64,000 nucleotides of DNA, taken from assembly GCA_022577435.1 (NCBI GenBank), contig JAKOON010000011.1, positions 10,470,992 to 10,534,991 on the forward strand. Reading direction: 5' to 3'. Both the position numbers and the translations under genes were made by a program. Under the pieces are notes generated by a model, which ran no database searches, was not told the DNA's origin, and saw only the letters and a program-made list of their open reading frames with translations. Below, piece after piece: positions 12,232 through 23,217 of this stretch. The DNA comes from Embiotoca jacksoni. Lineage: Eukaryota; Chordata; Actinopteri; Embiotocidae. The number at the start of each line of letters is the position of its first letter. The first letter of the stretch is position 1.

Positions 12232-13439
12232 GACAGAAACCGGGCTGTTAACAGAAAAACGAGATTGCACTTTTATAACCTGCTGTGTGTGGATCTCTCC
12301 CCTCCGTGACCCAAACAGCCGCAGGGCAAAAACCAAATATCCGACACACAACAGCAGCACCGCCAGCAGTCTGTGCATCAGTCGCCACCACGCCGACGTT
12401 TGGCTTCTTTGTTTGCAGAAATACAAAAGGTTCCAGTGGAGGACGGGGGGGGGGGCCTGAAATATTAAAGTGAATGTTGTTCACGGGATTTTGCAAGTCA
12501 TTTTTTAATCCTACCTCAATGTAGAAACTCCCTCTGCAGTTAATACACAAACAGAGGAACAGACAGACAACGAGCCGGAGGTCCTTGTTCTGTTTATGCT
12601 CCGTTTTCGTGGCTTCATCGCTGTTCACAGAGACACCGAGGATCTGCCCACCGCTCACCATATGGGCGTGTGTTCTCCTAACGGAGATACAAAGTGGTCC
12701 ACATGCAGATGACCACAGCGAACACACCGTGCACATGACAAGCTGCTAGTTATAAAACCGCCTTCACGTTTCCTCCTCTCGTTGAAAGTAGGATCTGCTT
12801 TTGGTTCGATAAAATGTTGGGGGATTTTTTTTTCAGCTTTTTTTTTTTTAATTTTTTTTTTTAGCCGACAGCTGAGATGACAGTAAGTGACAGAGAGGTG
12901 GGGGCGGTTGCTTGCTGCAGAGGTGCCTCACCAGAGTTCAGTACCTTCAGCCCGAGGCCGGCAGCTACACCCAAATCCAGACTGAGATCCAATCCAAAGA
13001 GACTGCATTCAGATTTGGAGAAAAATAGTTCACAGCTACGCTGGAGGCTCCGGGAAGCTACACTTACAGCATGAATAGTTGTTTATGTTTAGCATGAGTA
13101 ATGTTTACAATGATAAACATCATAGTCTAGTGTGCTAGCTTGCACATATTTGGTAATAAGCACTCTAGTACAGCCAATGCTGATGGGAATGTCTGTGAAT
13201 TTGACTAAATCAAAGTAAGTAAAACTTATTTTACAGAAACTTTCAGAACTGAAGTTAAAAAGTGCTTCAAGTTAAAAGCATGAAAAACAAGCTGCAGAAA
13301 TACAAAGAATGAAAACAAAGCTGAAAGAAGATGAACATATTTATATAAAAAAAACATTTTTATGAAAACAACTACAAAAATATTGAACATTTTAACCTGC
13401 TGATGATGTCATGAAAACGTAAAACTTGAAATACCAACC
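10926..13439. other. non-coding stretch with one long (TG)n
   Basis: Unique-looking AT-rich sequence plus the (TG)n at 12174-12232 and T-rich runs near 12820-12860. The 108-167 codon frames across the (TG)n are artefacts of the dinucleotide tract. Confidence 0.45.
12174..12232. repeat. (TG)n microsatellite
   Basis: About 29 uninterrupted TG units, with one CG variant at the right end. Confidence 0.95.
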
Positions 13440-14400
13440 TCATGGTGGCGCTAAAGGAAACATCCGGATAAAAAAATGGATGCCAGCCTTCAAATTGGGG
13501 TAGTATGTCACTGCATAAAAGTAAAAATTTTGACCTGTTGGGGGCGAAGCGTAATCAACAATGGACAGTATGTGTCATCCTCTGGGGACCATGAATATCT
13601 GTTTAAAACATATATTTTTGATTTGAACATTTCAGTTTGGGCTAGTGGCAGACCAACAAACTGGCTGATTAAAAAGATGGACAAAGGTTTGTGTCAGCCT
13701 GTTATGGTGATATGTCACTGGATATGTAAAACATACCACTGGTGGCACTCTAAATTTAGGGGATCACCAATAGTCAGATTGATTTATCCCCTGTGGACCA
13801 TGAATGTTTGTACTAAATATCATGTCAAGCCATCTGATATAATTGACATATTTGACTCAAAACCAGCAGCGTCAACCTAATGGTGGTGCTCGAAGAACAG
13901 TCAGAGAATCCCCAAAATCAGATTGATTTATCCTCTGGGCACCATGAATGTTTGCACCAAATTTCATGGCTATCAATCAGATAATTGTTGAGATTATTCA
14001 TTAAAAAACAAAATAGTTTATGTCATGGTGTTGCTAAGGGAAAAGCCAGGGAATCATCAAAGTCAGTAGAATCATCCTCTGGGGAACATGAATGTGAAAT
14101 GCTAAATATGATCCTTATCTATACAATCGTTGTTGAGATAGAAATACCACTACTGGAGCTCCGTCAAAGTTTAGGGGATCACCGAGGTAGGATGGATTTA
14201 TCCTCTGGGGACCAAGAATATTGGCACCAATTTTTTGGGTTATTGAAATGATTTGTTAAAAACAAAAAACAAAACGTCATGTGGTGATGTTATAACTTCT
14301 GGAAATCAAAATCAGTAGATTCATCCTGTGGAGAACATGAATATAATCCTAATCCAGACATTAGTTGTTGGGACATTTCACTCTGGGCCAAAGTGGTGGA
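13440..14400 (+). repeat. tandem/dispersed fish repeat with CCATGAATGTTTGTACC core
   Basis: A phrase of the form 'ATCCTCTGGGGACCATGAATGTTTG..CAAATTTCATG' recurs at about 13578, 13790, 13930, 14080, 14200 and 14320. Between the phrases lie 'TGGTGGCGCT' and 'TTGTTGAGAT' phrases. Related single copies occur at 32215-32560 (reverse), 51005-51232, 59385-59466 and 60405-60640. The 134- and 88-codon frames inside the array are part of the repeat, not genes. The family is of the type common in percomorph genomes; I cannot name it with certainty. Confidence 0.7.
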
Positions 14401-15739
14401 CTGACAACAAAATGGCACCTATTCGAGCGCCCTCACTGTACTCGTCCTGCTTTCATCGCTCAGCCTGCTGAAGTACGATGTGTTCTGAAACCTCTCCGGT
14501 CTTTTACTGTTGTACGTGTTGTTGTTCCTCCACCTCCTCCGCTCCACAGAGGAGGTAGAGTCATTTCAAACTCGGTGACATCAAAGCTTTCAGCCACCCA
14601 TGTTGGGATTTGAGGACCAGATTACCCTTTTATATTTACGCTCGGTTTCACCCAGGAGTTTTACTGGCTCATGAGCGTGCACGTGTGTGTGCGAACTCAG
14701 GAGTTAAAGGATCCCCAGAGAGTCATCACACGAGGGATAAAGTGGGTGGTTCTGCCTCTTTGCAGAAGTAAGCTCCCTAAGCTGCTTCCTCACACGTCTG
14801 GCAAGCCTCAGTGGGGGGAAAAGAAGAGACATATGGGGGGAGGCGTGATGGATGGATGAACGGATGGATGGATGGATGGATGGATGGATGGATGGATGGA
14901 TGGATGGATGGATGGATGGATGGATGGATGGATGATGGTTAATGAGTGAGTGAGAGGTTGAAGAGATGAGGCTTGAGATGTGTCGAGTGGCGTGTTGGCT
15001 AGATGATGGTGTGTGTTTGTAGGAATGCTTAAATGTTCCCATCTAACTCAGGTGGGATTGTTGGAACTCCTTTGGGGATGTACCATAAATAACTGTGACT
15101 TTACTGTTGTAGTAGATGAAGTTTCCTATGATTACCGGCCTTATTAAAGGTCCAATAACTGATTTAATATGCAACAAGCCACAAACTTAAATTTTTTATT
15201 GTCCCAACTCTTCTGATTTAGCAATTTTTAAAGACGTTTTGAGTGAGGTCCAATTTTATTGTCCTTAGTTTGGGTTATCAACAAGCTCTTTGAATTACAC
15301 ACTTAAATATATTATTTTTCATTGTCCTCCAGAACAAAACATACGTTTTCTGATCCAAAACTGTTCACAAACTATTAGTTCAAAGAGCCATTTCGTTTTT
15401 TTGGTTGGTGTATTGTGAGGTGAGCAGCACCCCCTGGTGGTCAAATTTGGGAGTTTAAAATAAATGTGCGACAAGTGTTTGGGGGTCAGTAATTGATCCA
15501 TGTGGAGGACGCTGAAGCTGAGAGGAACAATGAAGAGATGAAAGTTATTTGTTTTCCTAATTTGCAATCTTTTAGAAACTCCTTTATTTTTAATGAGTGG
15601 TACGTTGAGCAGCCTTACAATGTCTAAGGTTGATCACATGACATCTGTCTGGAGGTGCGGCCAAAATATCTCAATACATCTCGTGGTGGTGACGTCATTT
15701 GCTATCAGAGTCTGAGTAGGTTGAGAAGTTACAAGCAGA
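14401..15739. other. non-coding stretch
   Basis: Contains the GGAT microsatellite at 14847-14934. Apart from that, it is sequence in which I see no exon or recognisable element. Confidence 0.45.
14847..14934. repeat. (GGAT)n microsatellite
   Basis: About 22 units of GGAT/TGGA with one ACGG interruption near the left end. Confidence 0.95.
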
Positions 15740-17115
15740 ACCAGTCTTTGGTGAAAAGTAGTTGATATGTAGCTAGCTCAGTCGTGATTTTATAGAGTGT
15801 TTACCTCGCAGCGAGGGAGCAACAAGCCGATTGGTAGATGCAGAGCGGAGTGAATGGGCTGGGGTGTAAGGTTTGACCATGTCCTGGATGTAGACTAGAC
15901 CCGATCTGTTCGCAGCACGGTACGCAAATACCATTGTTTTGAAACGGATGTGGGCAGCTACTGGTAACCAGTGAAGGGAGCAGAGGAGCGGAGTAGTGGG
16001 AGTGAATTTCGGGAGGTTAAAGACCAGTCGAGCTGCGGCATTCTGGATGAGCTGCAGAGGTCGGATGGCACTAACAATTAGACCTGCCGGGAGGGAGTTA
16101 CAATAGTCCAGACGTAAGATGACCAGAATCTGGACCAGAACCTGCGCCGCCTTCTGAGTGAGAAGAGGACGTATTCTCCTGATGTTGTGCAGCATGTATC
16201 TACAGGAACATGTTGTTGCAGTGATGTTGGCGGTAAGAGAGAGTTGACTGTCGAGTGTCACGCCGAGATTCCTAGCAGTCAGGGTCGGGGATAACACAGA
16301 GTTGTCCAAGGTAATAGTCAGGTCGAGGGTGGGAGAGTCTTTCCCTGGAAGGAAGAGCAGTTCAGTCTTGTCGAGGTTAATTTTCAGGTGATGTGTGGAC
16401 ATCCACTGAGAGATGTCAGTCAGACGGGCAGAGATTCGTGCGGCTACCTGTGTTTCAGATCGGGGAAAAGAGAGGATCAGTTGGGTGTCATTGGCATAGC
16501 TGTGGTAGGAAAAGCCATGCGAGTGAATGACAGAGCCGAGAGAGTTGGTGTACAGAGAGAAGAGGAGGGGACCCAGGACGGAGCCTTGAGGGACACCAGT
16601 AGTGAGAGGACAAGGTTCAGACACTGATCCTCTCCAAGTTACCCGGTAGGTGCGGTCGTTGAGGGAGGATGAGAACAGGGAGAGAGCAGAGCCTGAGACA
16701 CCGAGGTCCTGGAGGGAGGAAATAAGGATCTGGTGGTTCACTGTGTCAAATGCAGCAGAAAGGTCAAGAAGGATCAGGACAGAGGAGAGAGAGGCTGCTC
16801 TAGCAGAGTGAAGCTGCTCAGAGACAGCAAGGAGGACCGTCTGGTGAGGGTCAAGAAGGTTATTATGGTGAAGATAGGAGGAGAGTTGATTAAAGATAGC
16901 TCGCTCCAGAGTTTTGGAAAGAAAGGGAAGAAGAGAGACGGGTCTATAGTTGTTTACTTCAGCCGGGTTTGAGGGTGGGTTTCTTCAGGAGAGGGTTCAC
17001 TCTCGCCTCCTTCAGAGAGTTCAGGAAGCAGCCAGTTGACAGGGAAGTGTTAATGAGATGGGAGAGAAAAGGAAGAAGGTCAGGAGCAATAGACTGAGAT
17101 GAGATGGGATGGCGT
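15740..17115 (-). mobile_element. L2/Maui-type LINE fragment, broken reverse transcriptase
   Basis: The minus strand encodes the palm and thumb region of a non-LTR retrotransposon reverse transcriptase. From 17115 down, one frame gives YRPVSLLPFLSK and a SAAFDTVNH motif. A frame change near 16742 leads into a 322-codon frame (16741-15773) with TTGVPQGSVLGPLLFSLYTN, then YANDTQL, and the LHWLPV and LRSAS phrases typical of L2-clade elements. The catalytic YADD box reads YAND, and there are stops or frame shifts upstream near 16965. No endonuclease domain is present. It is a 5'-truncated, inactive copy. Clade assignment rests on motif wording, not on a search. Confidence 0.85.
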
Positions 17116-17626
17116 CAAGGGGGCAGGTGGTTGGGCGGGCACGTCCCGTTGTTGATATTTTATGTCCTCAGATTAATACTTGTTTGAGACATCGGTTGGT
17201 TGGGTGAAAGATTTCCGCCATAGTTCACGTATTTTCCTTCCTTCTGCTTTCCTTATGTTTCGCTGACATCATGCTGGTTCTCAGGAAAACATGCAGCTTT
17301 CACACTCGAACTCAACGTTGACTTTGCCACTGGTGTGCACACAGGACGTCCGTGCATCTCTGCCAGAGGCGACGCACTCACAGGACAACTCGTCTCTTTC
17401 CGTCCATTATTTAACGGATTGTCTGTAAATGCCGATGTATGTTAAGAGGAACCGCATTTGTCCAGAAAACATGAATAATGGAAGAGAAGTGGAACCCGTC
17501 TGAAGCGGGGAGGCCTCTCGGCGTCACAGGAAGGATGACGCGGTCTCTCCGAGTTTTCCTCCCCGCAGCACTTACACACTCGCTCTCTCTTACGGTGTGT
17601 GTTTGTTTGTGTGTTGACATGAATAA

Positions 17627-17630
<4 letters not shown>

Positions 17631-17692
<62 letters not shown>
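17631..17692. repeat. (TG)n microsatellite
   Basis: About 31 TG units. It lies about 145 bases from a (CA)n tract of similar length, that is, in inverted orientation to it. Confidence 0.95.
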
Positions 17693-17696
<4 letters not shown>

Positions 17697-17833
17697 TGAG
17701 TGACTAAGAGCCCTGCAGCTCTGTCAGCCCACACAAAGTCTCATGGAGCTAAAATGCCTCGGTTTCCTTTTACTTCCTGTCAGTTTGCAGCACATCTCTC
17801 TGCCCCGCTGACCGTGTGTGACAGTTCCGCGCT

Positions 17834-17836
<3 letters not shown>

Positions 17837-17897
<61 letters not shown>
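17837..17897. repeat. (CA)n microsatellite
   Basis: About 30 CA units. The reverse complement of the neighbouring (TG)n, so the pair could form a long hairpin. Confidence 0.95.
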
Positions 17898-17899
<2 letters not shown>

Positions 17900-20364
17900 A
17901 GTGGGGCACACGCATGTGTGTGTGAAGTGGGAGTAGGAGGAGTGTGTTTATCTTAATTTGCATGTCAATTTGTATTAATGTCAAAGGTGAAAGTTTTGAT
18001 TAGAGAAGACCTACTTTTACTACACGTGCAGAAAGACTGAAGGCTGTACGACATCATGCTAACCATGTGGATGTTTAGCAGATTGAATGTTCACCATGTT
18101 CAGCATCTAGTGCCGCGTTCAAATGTTGTCGTATTTACCGCGTACACGACAAGAGTCTATATGAACGGCACCCTCTTGTGCTATTCCCGACGTCGGTACT
18201 CAACATTTTCTACAAGCCCTCGAATTCACGAGTTGCGACGTGTTTTGCTGACGTTTACAGAAATGTCAGAGGATCATGGAAGTTCATGTTTGGTTGGACG
18301 TTAAGTTAGCCCACTGACATGATCAAAATAACGCTTTTTGTTTCATCATAAATATAAATGATACCAATAAAATGATACGATACGACACACTTCTAGTTTG
18401 CAAAAATTTTCACAGCAACGTGTAGAAATCGAGGAGATAAAAAAAACAGCAAGACTTTGATAAAAAAAAAAATCTACATCTCGTGTGGTGCAGATTTAAA
18501 AAAGTGTGATTTGGCCCAAGCATTGATTTCCAGATGTGGCAGCAGAGTCGAGATGATTTAATGTATTTGAAAGCAACTGTGAGTGAAGAGGTTCACGCAG
18601 CCCTGATACTCCTCTCCATCATTGTAGAGTCATTAAGGGTTCACCTCACATGTTATGACCTATAATCTCCAATGGACACACACACACACATACACGCACG
18701 TACACGCACATACATGTGGAGGCCGTTCCGCCCCGCCGCCGACTCGTGCTTCAATGCAGGTGTAAATCACCGAGTGTGGTGTGACGCGTGTCCTTGGTGC
18801 AGGGTGGAGATGAGGAGGAGTTCAGGCAGCGTGGCGTCGTCGAGCGGTGCCCGCAGGAAACCGCTTCATCTCTCATCATCATCGTGAATGGACAGAACGA
18901 CTCCTCCTGCATCCGTTTAACCTTCGTTAACGTACACGTTCCCCCCTTCGGCAGCTTTAAGGTTGTTTGAACCCTCTTTATTCCTCACAGTCGGAGAGTT
19001 TCCGCTGTGCCAATGCGTTTTCTTTGGAAAGGCGACTTTATGCCGTAATACTTTTAGCAGAGCTTCTGTTCGCGACCTTTTTTGTGAAAAATTTGTGGAA
19101 ATTTTGCAAAACTGCAAGCTCGCACAAGTATTGCAGAGATGGCTTGAATTTGCGTTAATTATAGCGATCACAAGTCGCAAATCTATAAATCTAACATGAG
19201 TTTTTTAATTAAGCACCACTTTTTTTGTTTATATACTTAAGCCCCACTTTCTCTGATAATCAGCCTAAGTTGCTTTTTCATTTTACTCCATCCATGATAG
19301 CCGATCTCTCATTAGGAGGCGGGGTTTATTCAGATTATTTTGTTTTGCTTTTGACTGTTCAAAAAGTTCTACAAAAGTTGTCATTTTGCGAGCTCACTGA
19401 AGAACCGCTGCCGTTGTCCCGTCGTTATTGTCTACTTCCTGTCGTCATTGTTTTCATGAAACGCTGCTCCGTTTCAAACATTAAGATTAGTTCATGTTAA
19501 ATTGGAAGTGCACATTAAAAGGGGTTTATAAAGTAATTAAAGACATTCAGAATGAATTCCCGTGACAGAATAGGAGTCGAGGATGTGAGTCAGACTCCCG
19601 ACATGAAGCTGCACTTCATCGTTCAATCATCTGTCGGTGACTCACTTCTTTTTCAAAAGGTCTGAGAGGAGATAATTTGATTCATTCTAGCTCTGCCACA
19701 CCTTCCTCTTCGTCAGTACTTCACAAACATCTGCCGGTCGCGCCCGATTGCACCCGGCACCGTGCACTTGTGCTTTTCTAGCAGGGCGTTAATTGAGGCC
19801 GACTGCTGACTCTGGAAAGTGAACTGTTAGCAGTAATGTGTTATTGAAGTCTGGTCTGCCGCATCGCATGCTTCGAAGACATTCTCACCGCGGAGGAGAG
19901 ACACTCGTTATCTTTCCACAAGAACGCTGTTAAGAGGAAAAGCACGACCTCGAGTTCTCGCCTGTGGTCTGACCTGCCTGCTGAAACCGGCTGCAGACTG
20001 TTCGCTGACAATTACGAGGAAGTCTGGAAGGGAAAATAGTTTTAAGTCGGCACAGTTTTTTATTCTCTATAAAAGAAACCCCGCCCCCCCCAAAAAAAAC
20101 CTCTCGATTCCCTGACCTATAACTGTCATCACTTTCTCTTCACTCGCCTGCAGAATAATCCACGATGAAGGTGTAACACGGCCGTGACATTACATGAGAT
20201 CAGGCCGAGTCAAAATATTTTGACGCCAACTCAGTGCCCTTCATCTTCCTCATCTTCCTCATCCCATGCCCCTTCAGTTCTCTCAAAAATGTCCTGTTCC
20301 CAATGCCTGTAAATGTCAGGGGGCGGCGTCACTGCGGACAATGTGGCAACCTGACAGATTGATG

Positions 20365-20391
20365 CGTGTGTGTATGTGTGTGTGTGTGTGC

Positions 20392-20428
<37 letters not shown>
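20365..20428. repeat. (TG)n microsatellite with CG variants
   Basis: About 32 units, broken by one TATG and one CGCG. Confidence 0.9.
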
Positions 20429-20430
<2 letters not shown>

Positions 20431-20905
20431 TTGAAGGGTTCAGAGTGACAGCGAAAGGTGGAGGGGGAAGGGGTGGGCGGGGTCAGTAAGAAAGGAAATG
20501 TTCGGTGAAGGCAGACAATTTCAGCCCGTGAGTCATCACACACACATGTACTGTCATTATGAGTGAAGTCACTGCAGCGACAGCCCGATCCGTGTGGTAA
20601 CGACAAATTGGGAGGACGTGAAAGTGTCATCTGTTGTTGCAGGAAATTATCAATAAAAATAAAAGTATCAATTATTTCTAGCAAATTACCCCGTTATAGG
20701 ACAAAATTTAAAAGTATGAGAAAATATATGTTCATAAAGGGTTTTTGGGAATAAGGACGTTAATACCGCATGTCTGTATAGTACAGCTAAAGTTTTAACG
20801 AGCTAGTTGTTAGCTTGGCTTAACCTAAATACTGTCTGTGTGCATATTTTGTTTGTTTAATTCATGCAAAATCCAAAAGTACTAAAATGTCACAATGTGC
20901 TTTGA

Positions 20906-21419
20906 CGAGTGTCTTAAGCTGCAATACCACTGAGTGGCACCAGAGGTCGGCTCCAAAAAGCCTCCGGCTCCATAGACTCCCATTCAACTTCTCTCATCAA
21001 ATACAAAGTCAATAACAGTAGGGCTTTCGCACCATTCGGTGCTCAGGCCCTAATAAAATGTCTCCACTAGTTATCTCGGTGTTGTTAGCTAAAGTCACTC
21101 CTTCTTATTCGTTTTCTGGAGGTCCATCTGAAAATAATCTGTCATTAATTAGAGAATAAGCTTCAAAAAGACCTGTTTTTGGGTGCGTGGCTGTTTGATT
21201 GACAGACCTGTGGTGCAATCAGGTTACAGCTATCGGTGGATGGGACGTAGTATCATCAGGTTTCCAATCAGATCAGTCAGATCCACAGCTGGCTCCTCCC
21301 CCAGCTCGTCCAAATATGGTCACTTCCTGCTCCAAACCGCTCCGAACTAACGAGATGGTGACGGACAAAATCTGAACTGGAGGCTTCATAACGTTCACAA
21401 ACCAACGGGTGACTGTTGG
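20906..21419 (+). repeat. dispersed repeat family R1, copy 1
   Basis: First of at least 12 copies of one family in this window. Diagnostic phrases in order: GCAATACCACYGAGTG, AGAGGTCGGCTCCAAAAAGC, CATAGACTCCCATTCAACTT, TCACTCCTTCTTATT, GGTCCATCTGAAAATAATC, TGTTTGATTGACAG, CCAATCAGATCAGTCAGATC, CCAAATATGGTCACTTCCTG, CATAACGTTCACAAACCAAC. This copy lacks the 5' end of the family (the ACTGTATATAAAAG stretch) and carries a 36-bp hairpin insertion at 21016-21051. Confidence 0.85.
21016..21051. mobile_element. 36-bp palindromic insertion with AATAA target duplication
   Basis: Other copies read through AATAAAATGTCTCC. Here a 36-base segment separates a first AATAA (21011-21015) from a second AATAA (21052-21056). 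The insert folds on itself (AGGGC..GCACC against GGTGC..GGCCCT). It therefore looks like a very short hairpin element that inserted with a 5-bp target duplication. Confidence 0.6.
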
Positions 21420-21904
21420 TTGCTGCTTGCATTAAACGTGATTATTAAAATGTTAGCTTTTACTTCAGTCAGTGTATTTTGTTTTATTTTATTCCAACAC
21501 TGAATAGAAATAAAATAAATATACAAACACACCCATTAGACGATTAACTTAAGTGTATAAAAATGCATCATATTAGGCATGAATTGGAGTCTTTTTTTTT
21601 TTCTTTTCATCTCTCCCTCACATGCACACACACACACACACACACGCGCGCGGCATGAATCGACCATTGACCGTAGATCAATGGAGCTCTGCAGCAGGAT
21701 GGGACTCTGATCCGACTATCAATGTCATCAGCTGAAGAGGACTGAAAGTGCTCACACATGACAGAACATCACTGTTAGCCCCCTTTTCACCCTGCGACCT
21801 CTCCTCGCCACAGTGATACCGTCAGCACTGATGACCAACGGAGCCCAGATGCATTGTGGGTTCAGATGTGCTGACTTAGGCATTGAAATGTGTCAATCTA
21901 ACAG
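21420..21904. other. non-coding spacer between two R1 copies
   Basis: No exon is visible. It contains a short (CA)n/(CG)n tract near 21627-21652. It separates R1 copy 1 (+) from copy 2 (-). Confidence 0.4.
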
Positions 21905-22062
21905 ACACATTTACTGACTTTGTATTTGATGAGAGAAGCTGAATGGGCGTCTATGGAGCTGCAGATTTTTTGGAGCCAACCTCTAGTGGCACTCGGTGGT
22001 ATTGCATCTTAAGGCACTTCTGCATCGGCCTCATTTTTCAGACTTTTATAGACAGTCTGCGG
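21905..22062 (-). repeat. dispersed repeat family R1, copy 2 (5' fragment)
   Basis: Reverse-complement match to the first 150 bases or so of the family: TTTGGAGCCAACCTCTAGTG, CGGTGGTATTGCA and CTTCTGCATCGGCCTCATTT. The 3' two thirds are missing. Confidence 0.8.
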
Positions 22063-22981
22063 TTGACATCCAATTTTAAACACATAATGTGAGTCTGAAC
22101 TTTGTGAGCTGTAACCATGACGATGAAAGTTCTCTAACCCGAACTGAGTATGTACTTTAACCCAGTGATGTTTCCCTAAAACAAAACAAACCTTTACCAT
22201 ACAATCATTAAATCACGATCGATGGTGATTTATTTTTAATTATTGTCATTATTTAAATTTTCTGCTCCGGCTGCTGGAGGCTGCAGCCGCCTCGACCTCC
22301 TGACCTCATCGCTGCTGACAGAAGTCTGACTGCCATGCTTTGTGTTTTGATGAAGGCTCCCAAGTGAGCCACGGATCGTCAGCGGAAGCTCAGACGTTTA
22401 AGAAAAAAACCCACCACTTGCCCTCCATTCACAAACTGACCACGGTTTTGATTCGAGCTGGCACGAAGATCGCGCTCTGCTCCGTCTGTGACTGTAAACC
22501 AGTAAAGAAGTCAGTCAGGTTGGACGCTCGCCAACCAACCAGCAGCGTTGGTGTCGAGTCGTCTTAGGATCAGCTAAATCACGAGTCTGATACTCAAAGA
22601 ATCGATGGAAAAATAAACAATTAGAGTGTTTATTTAAAGCTATTACAATAAAACTTCACAGATTCTGCAGACTAGGTAAAAGCAAGTGATAACATTTAAT
22701 TAAAAAACTGCAAAAAATACGAGAAAAAGAGTTCGATTTTTACATTTTTAATCACCTGCCATCACCTTCAGACGTTGTGACAGCTCAGACATGTGAAGTG
22801 ACATTTGCATGCTGTGTGTGACAGTTTCTGCAACCGCTCGGTGTTACTTTAACTCCTGTCCATAGACTTTAGCGTCTCACTCTGCTTCGATGTGTGCTTT
22901 TTTTGGAGAATCCGGCCTTTTGTCTGAGCTGCATTTTAACCTTACATGCCACTAACGCTGTGTGTGTGTGTGTGTGTGTGC

Positions 22982-23074
<93 letters not shown>

Positions 23075-23088
23075 TCGGGGCTGTGCAG
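22063..23088. other. sequence upstream of first recognised rph3a exon
   Basis: No coding exon recognised. It ends in a long (TG)n tract that runs almost up to the splice acceptor at 23087-23088. Confidence 0.45.
22959..23073. repeat. (TG)n microsatellite next to an rph3a 3' splice site
   Basis: About 55 TG units with a few CG variants. Only about 14 bases separate it from the acceptor AG, so the tract takes the place of a normal polypyrimidine tract. Confidence 0.95.
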
Positions 23089-23217
23089 GAGTGGGTGGAC
23101 GATGAACGTGTGTGGCGGCGCCCCGGGGGAGGAGCTCACGGATGAGGAGAAGGAGATCATCAACGGCGTGCTGGCTCGTGCCGCCATGATGGAGGCCATG
23201 GAGCAGCAGAGGATTGG
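23089..23217 (+). CDS. rph3a: rph3a exon a: Rab-binding helix
   Basis: Enters with one base that completes a codon from an upstream exon and leaves in phase 2 (donor gtgaga). Encodes SGW, then an ATG at 23102 (A at -3), then EELTDEEKEIINGVLARA and EAMEQQRIG. This is the N-terminal half of the Rab3-binding helix of rabphilin and Noc2. Confidence 0.93.

Larger units (their letters stand above)
17116..20905. other. non-coding stretch with paired TG and CA tracts
   Basis: Holds (TG)n at 17631-17692, (CA)n at 17837-17897 and (TG)n at 20365-20428. The rest shows no exon. The 18110-18300 and 18960-19500 blocks read as unique or ancient repeat sequence without recognisable coding. Confidence 0.45.

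Noticed and set aside
12877..13074. ATG with a nearby gtaagt (ATGACA then gtaagt) as the missing rph3a start exon
   Set aside because: It would leave in phase 0, whereas the exon at 23089 needs a phase-2 partner.
13476..14251. 134- and 88-codon ATG frames
   Set aside because: They lie inside the tandem array of a dispersed repeat, and the other copies of that family break the frame.
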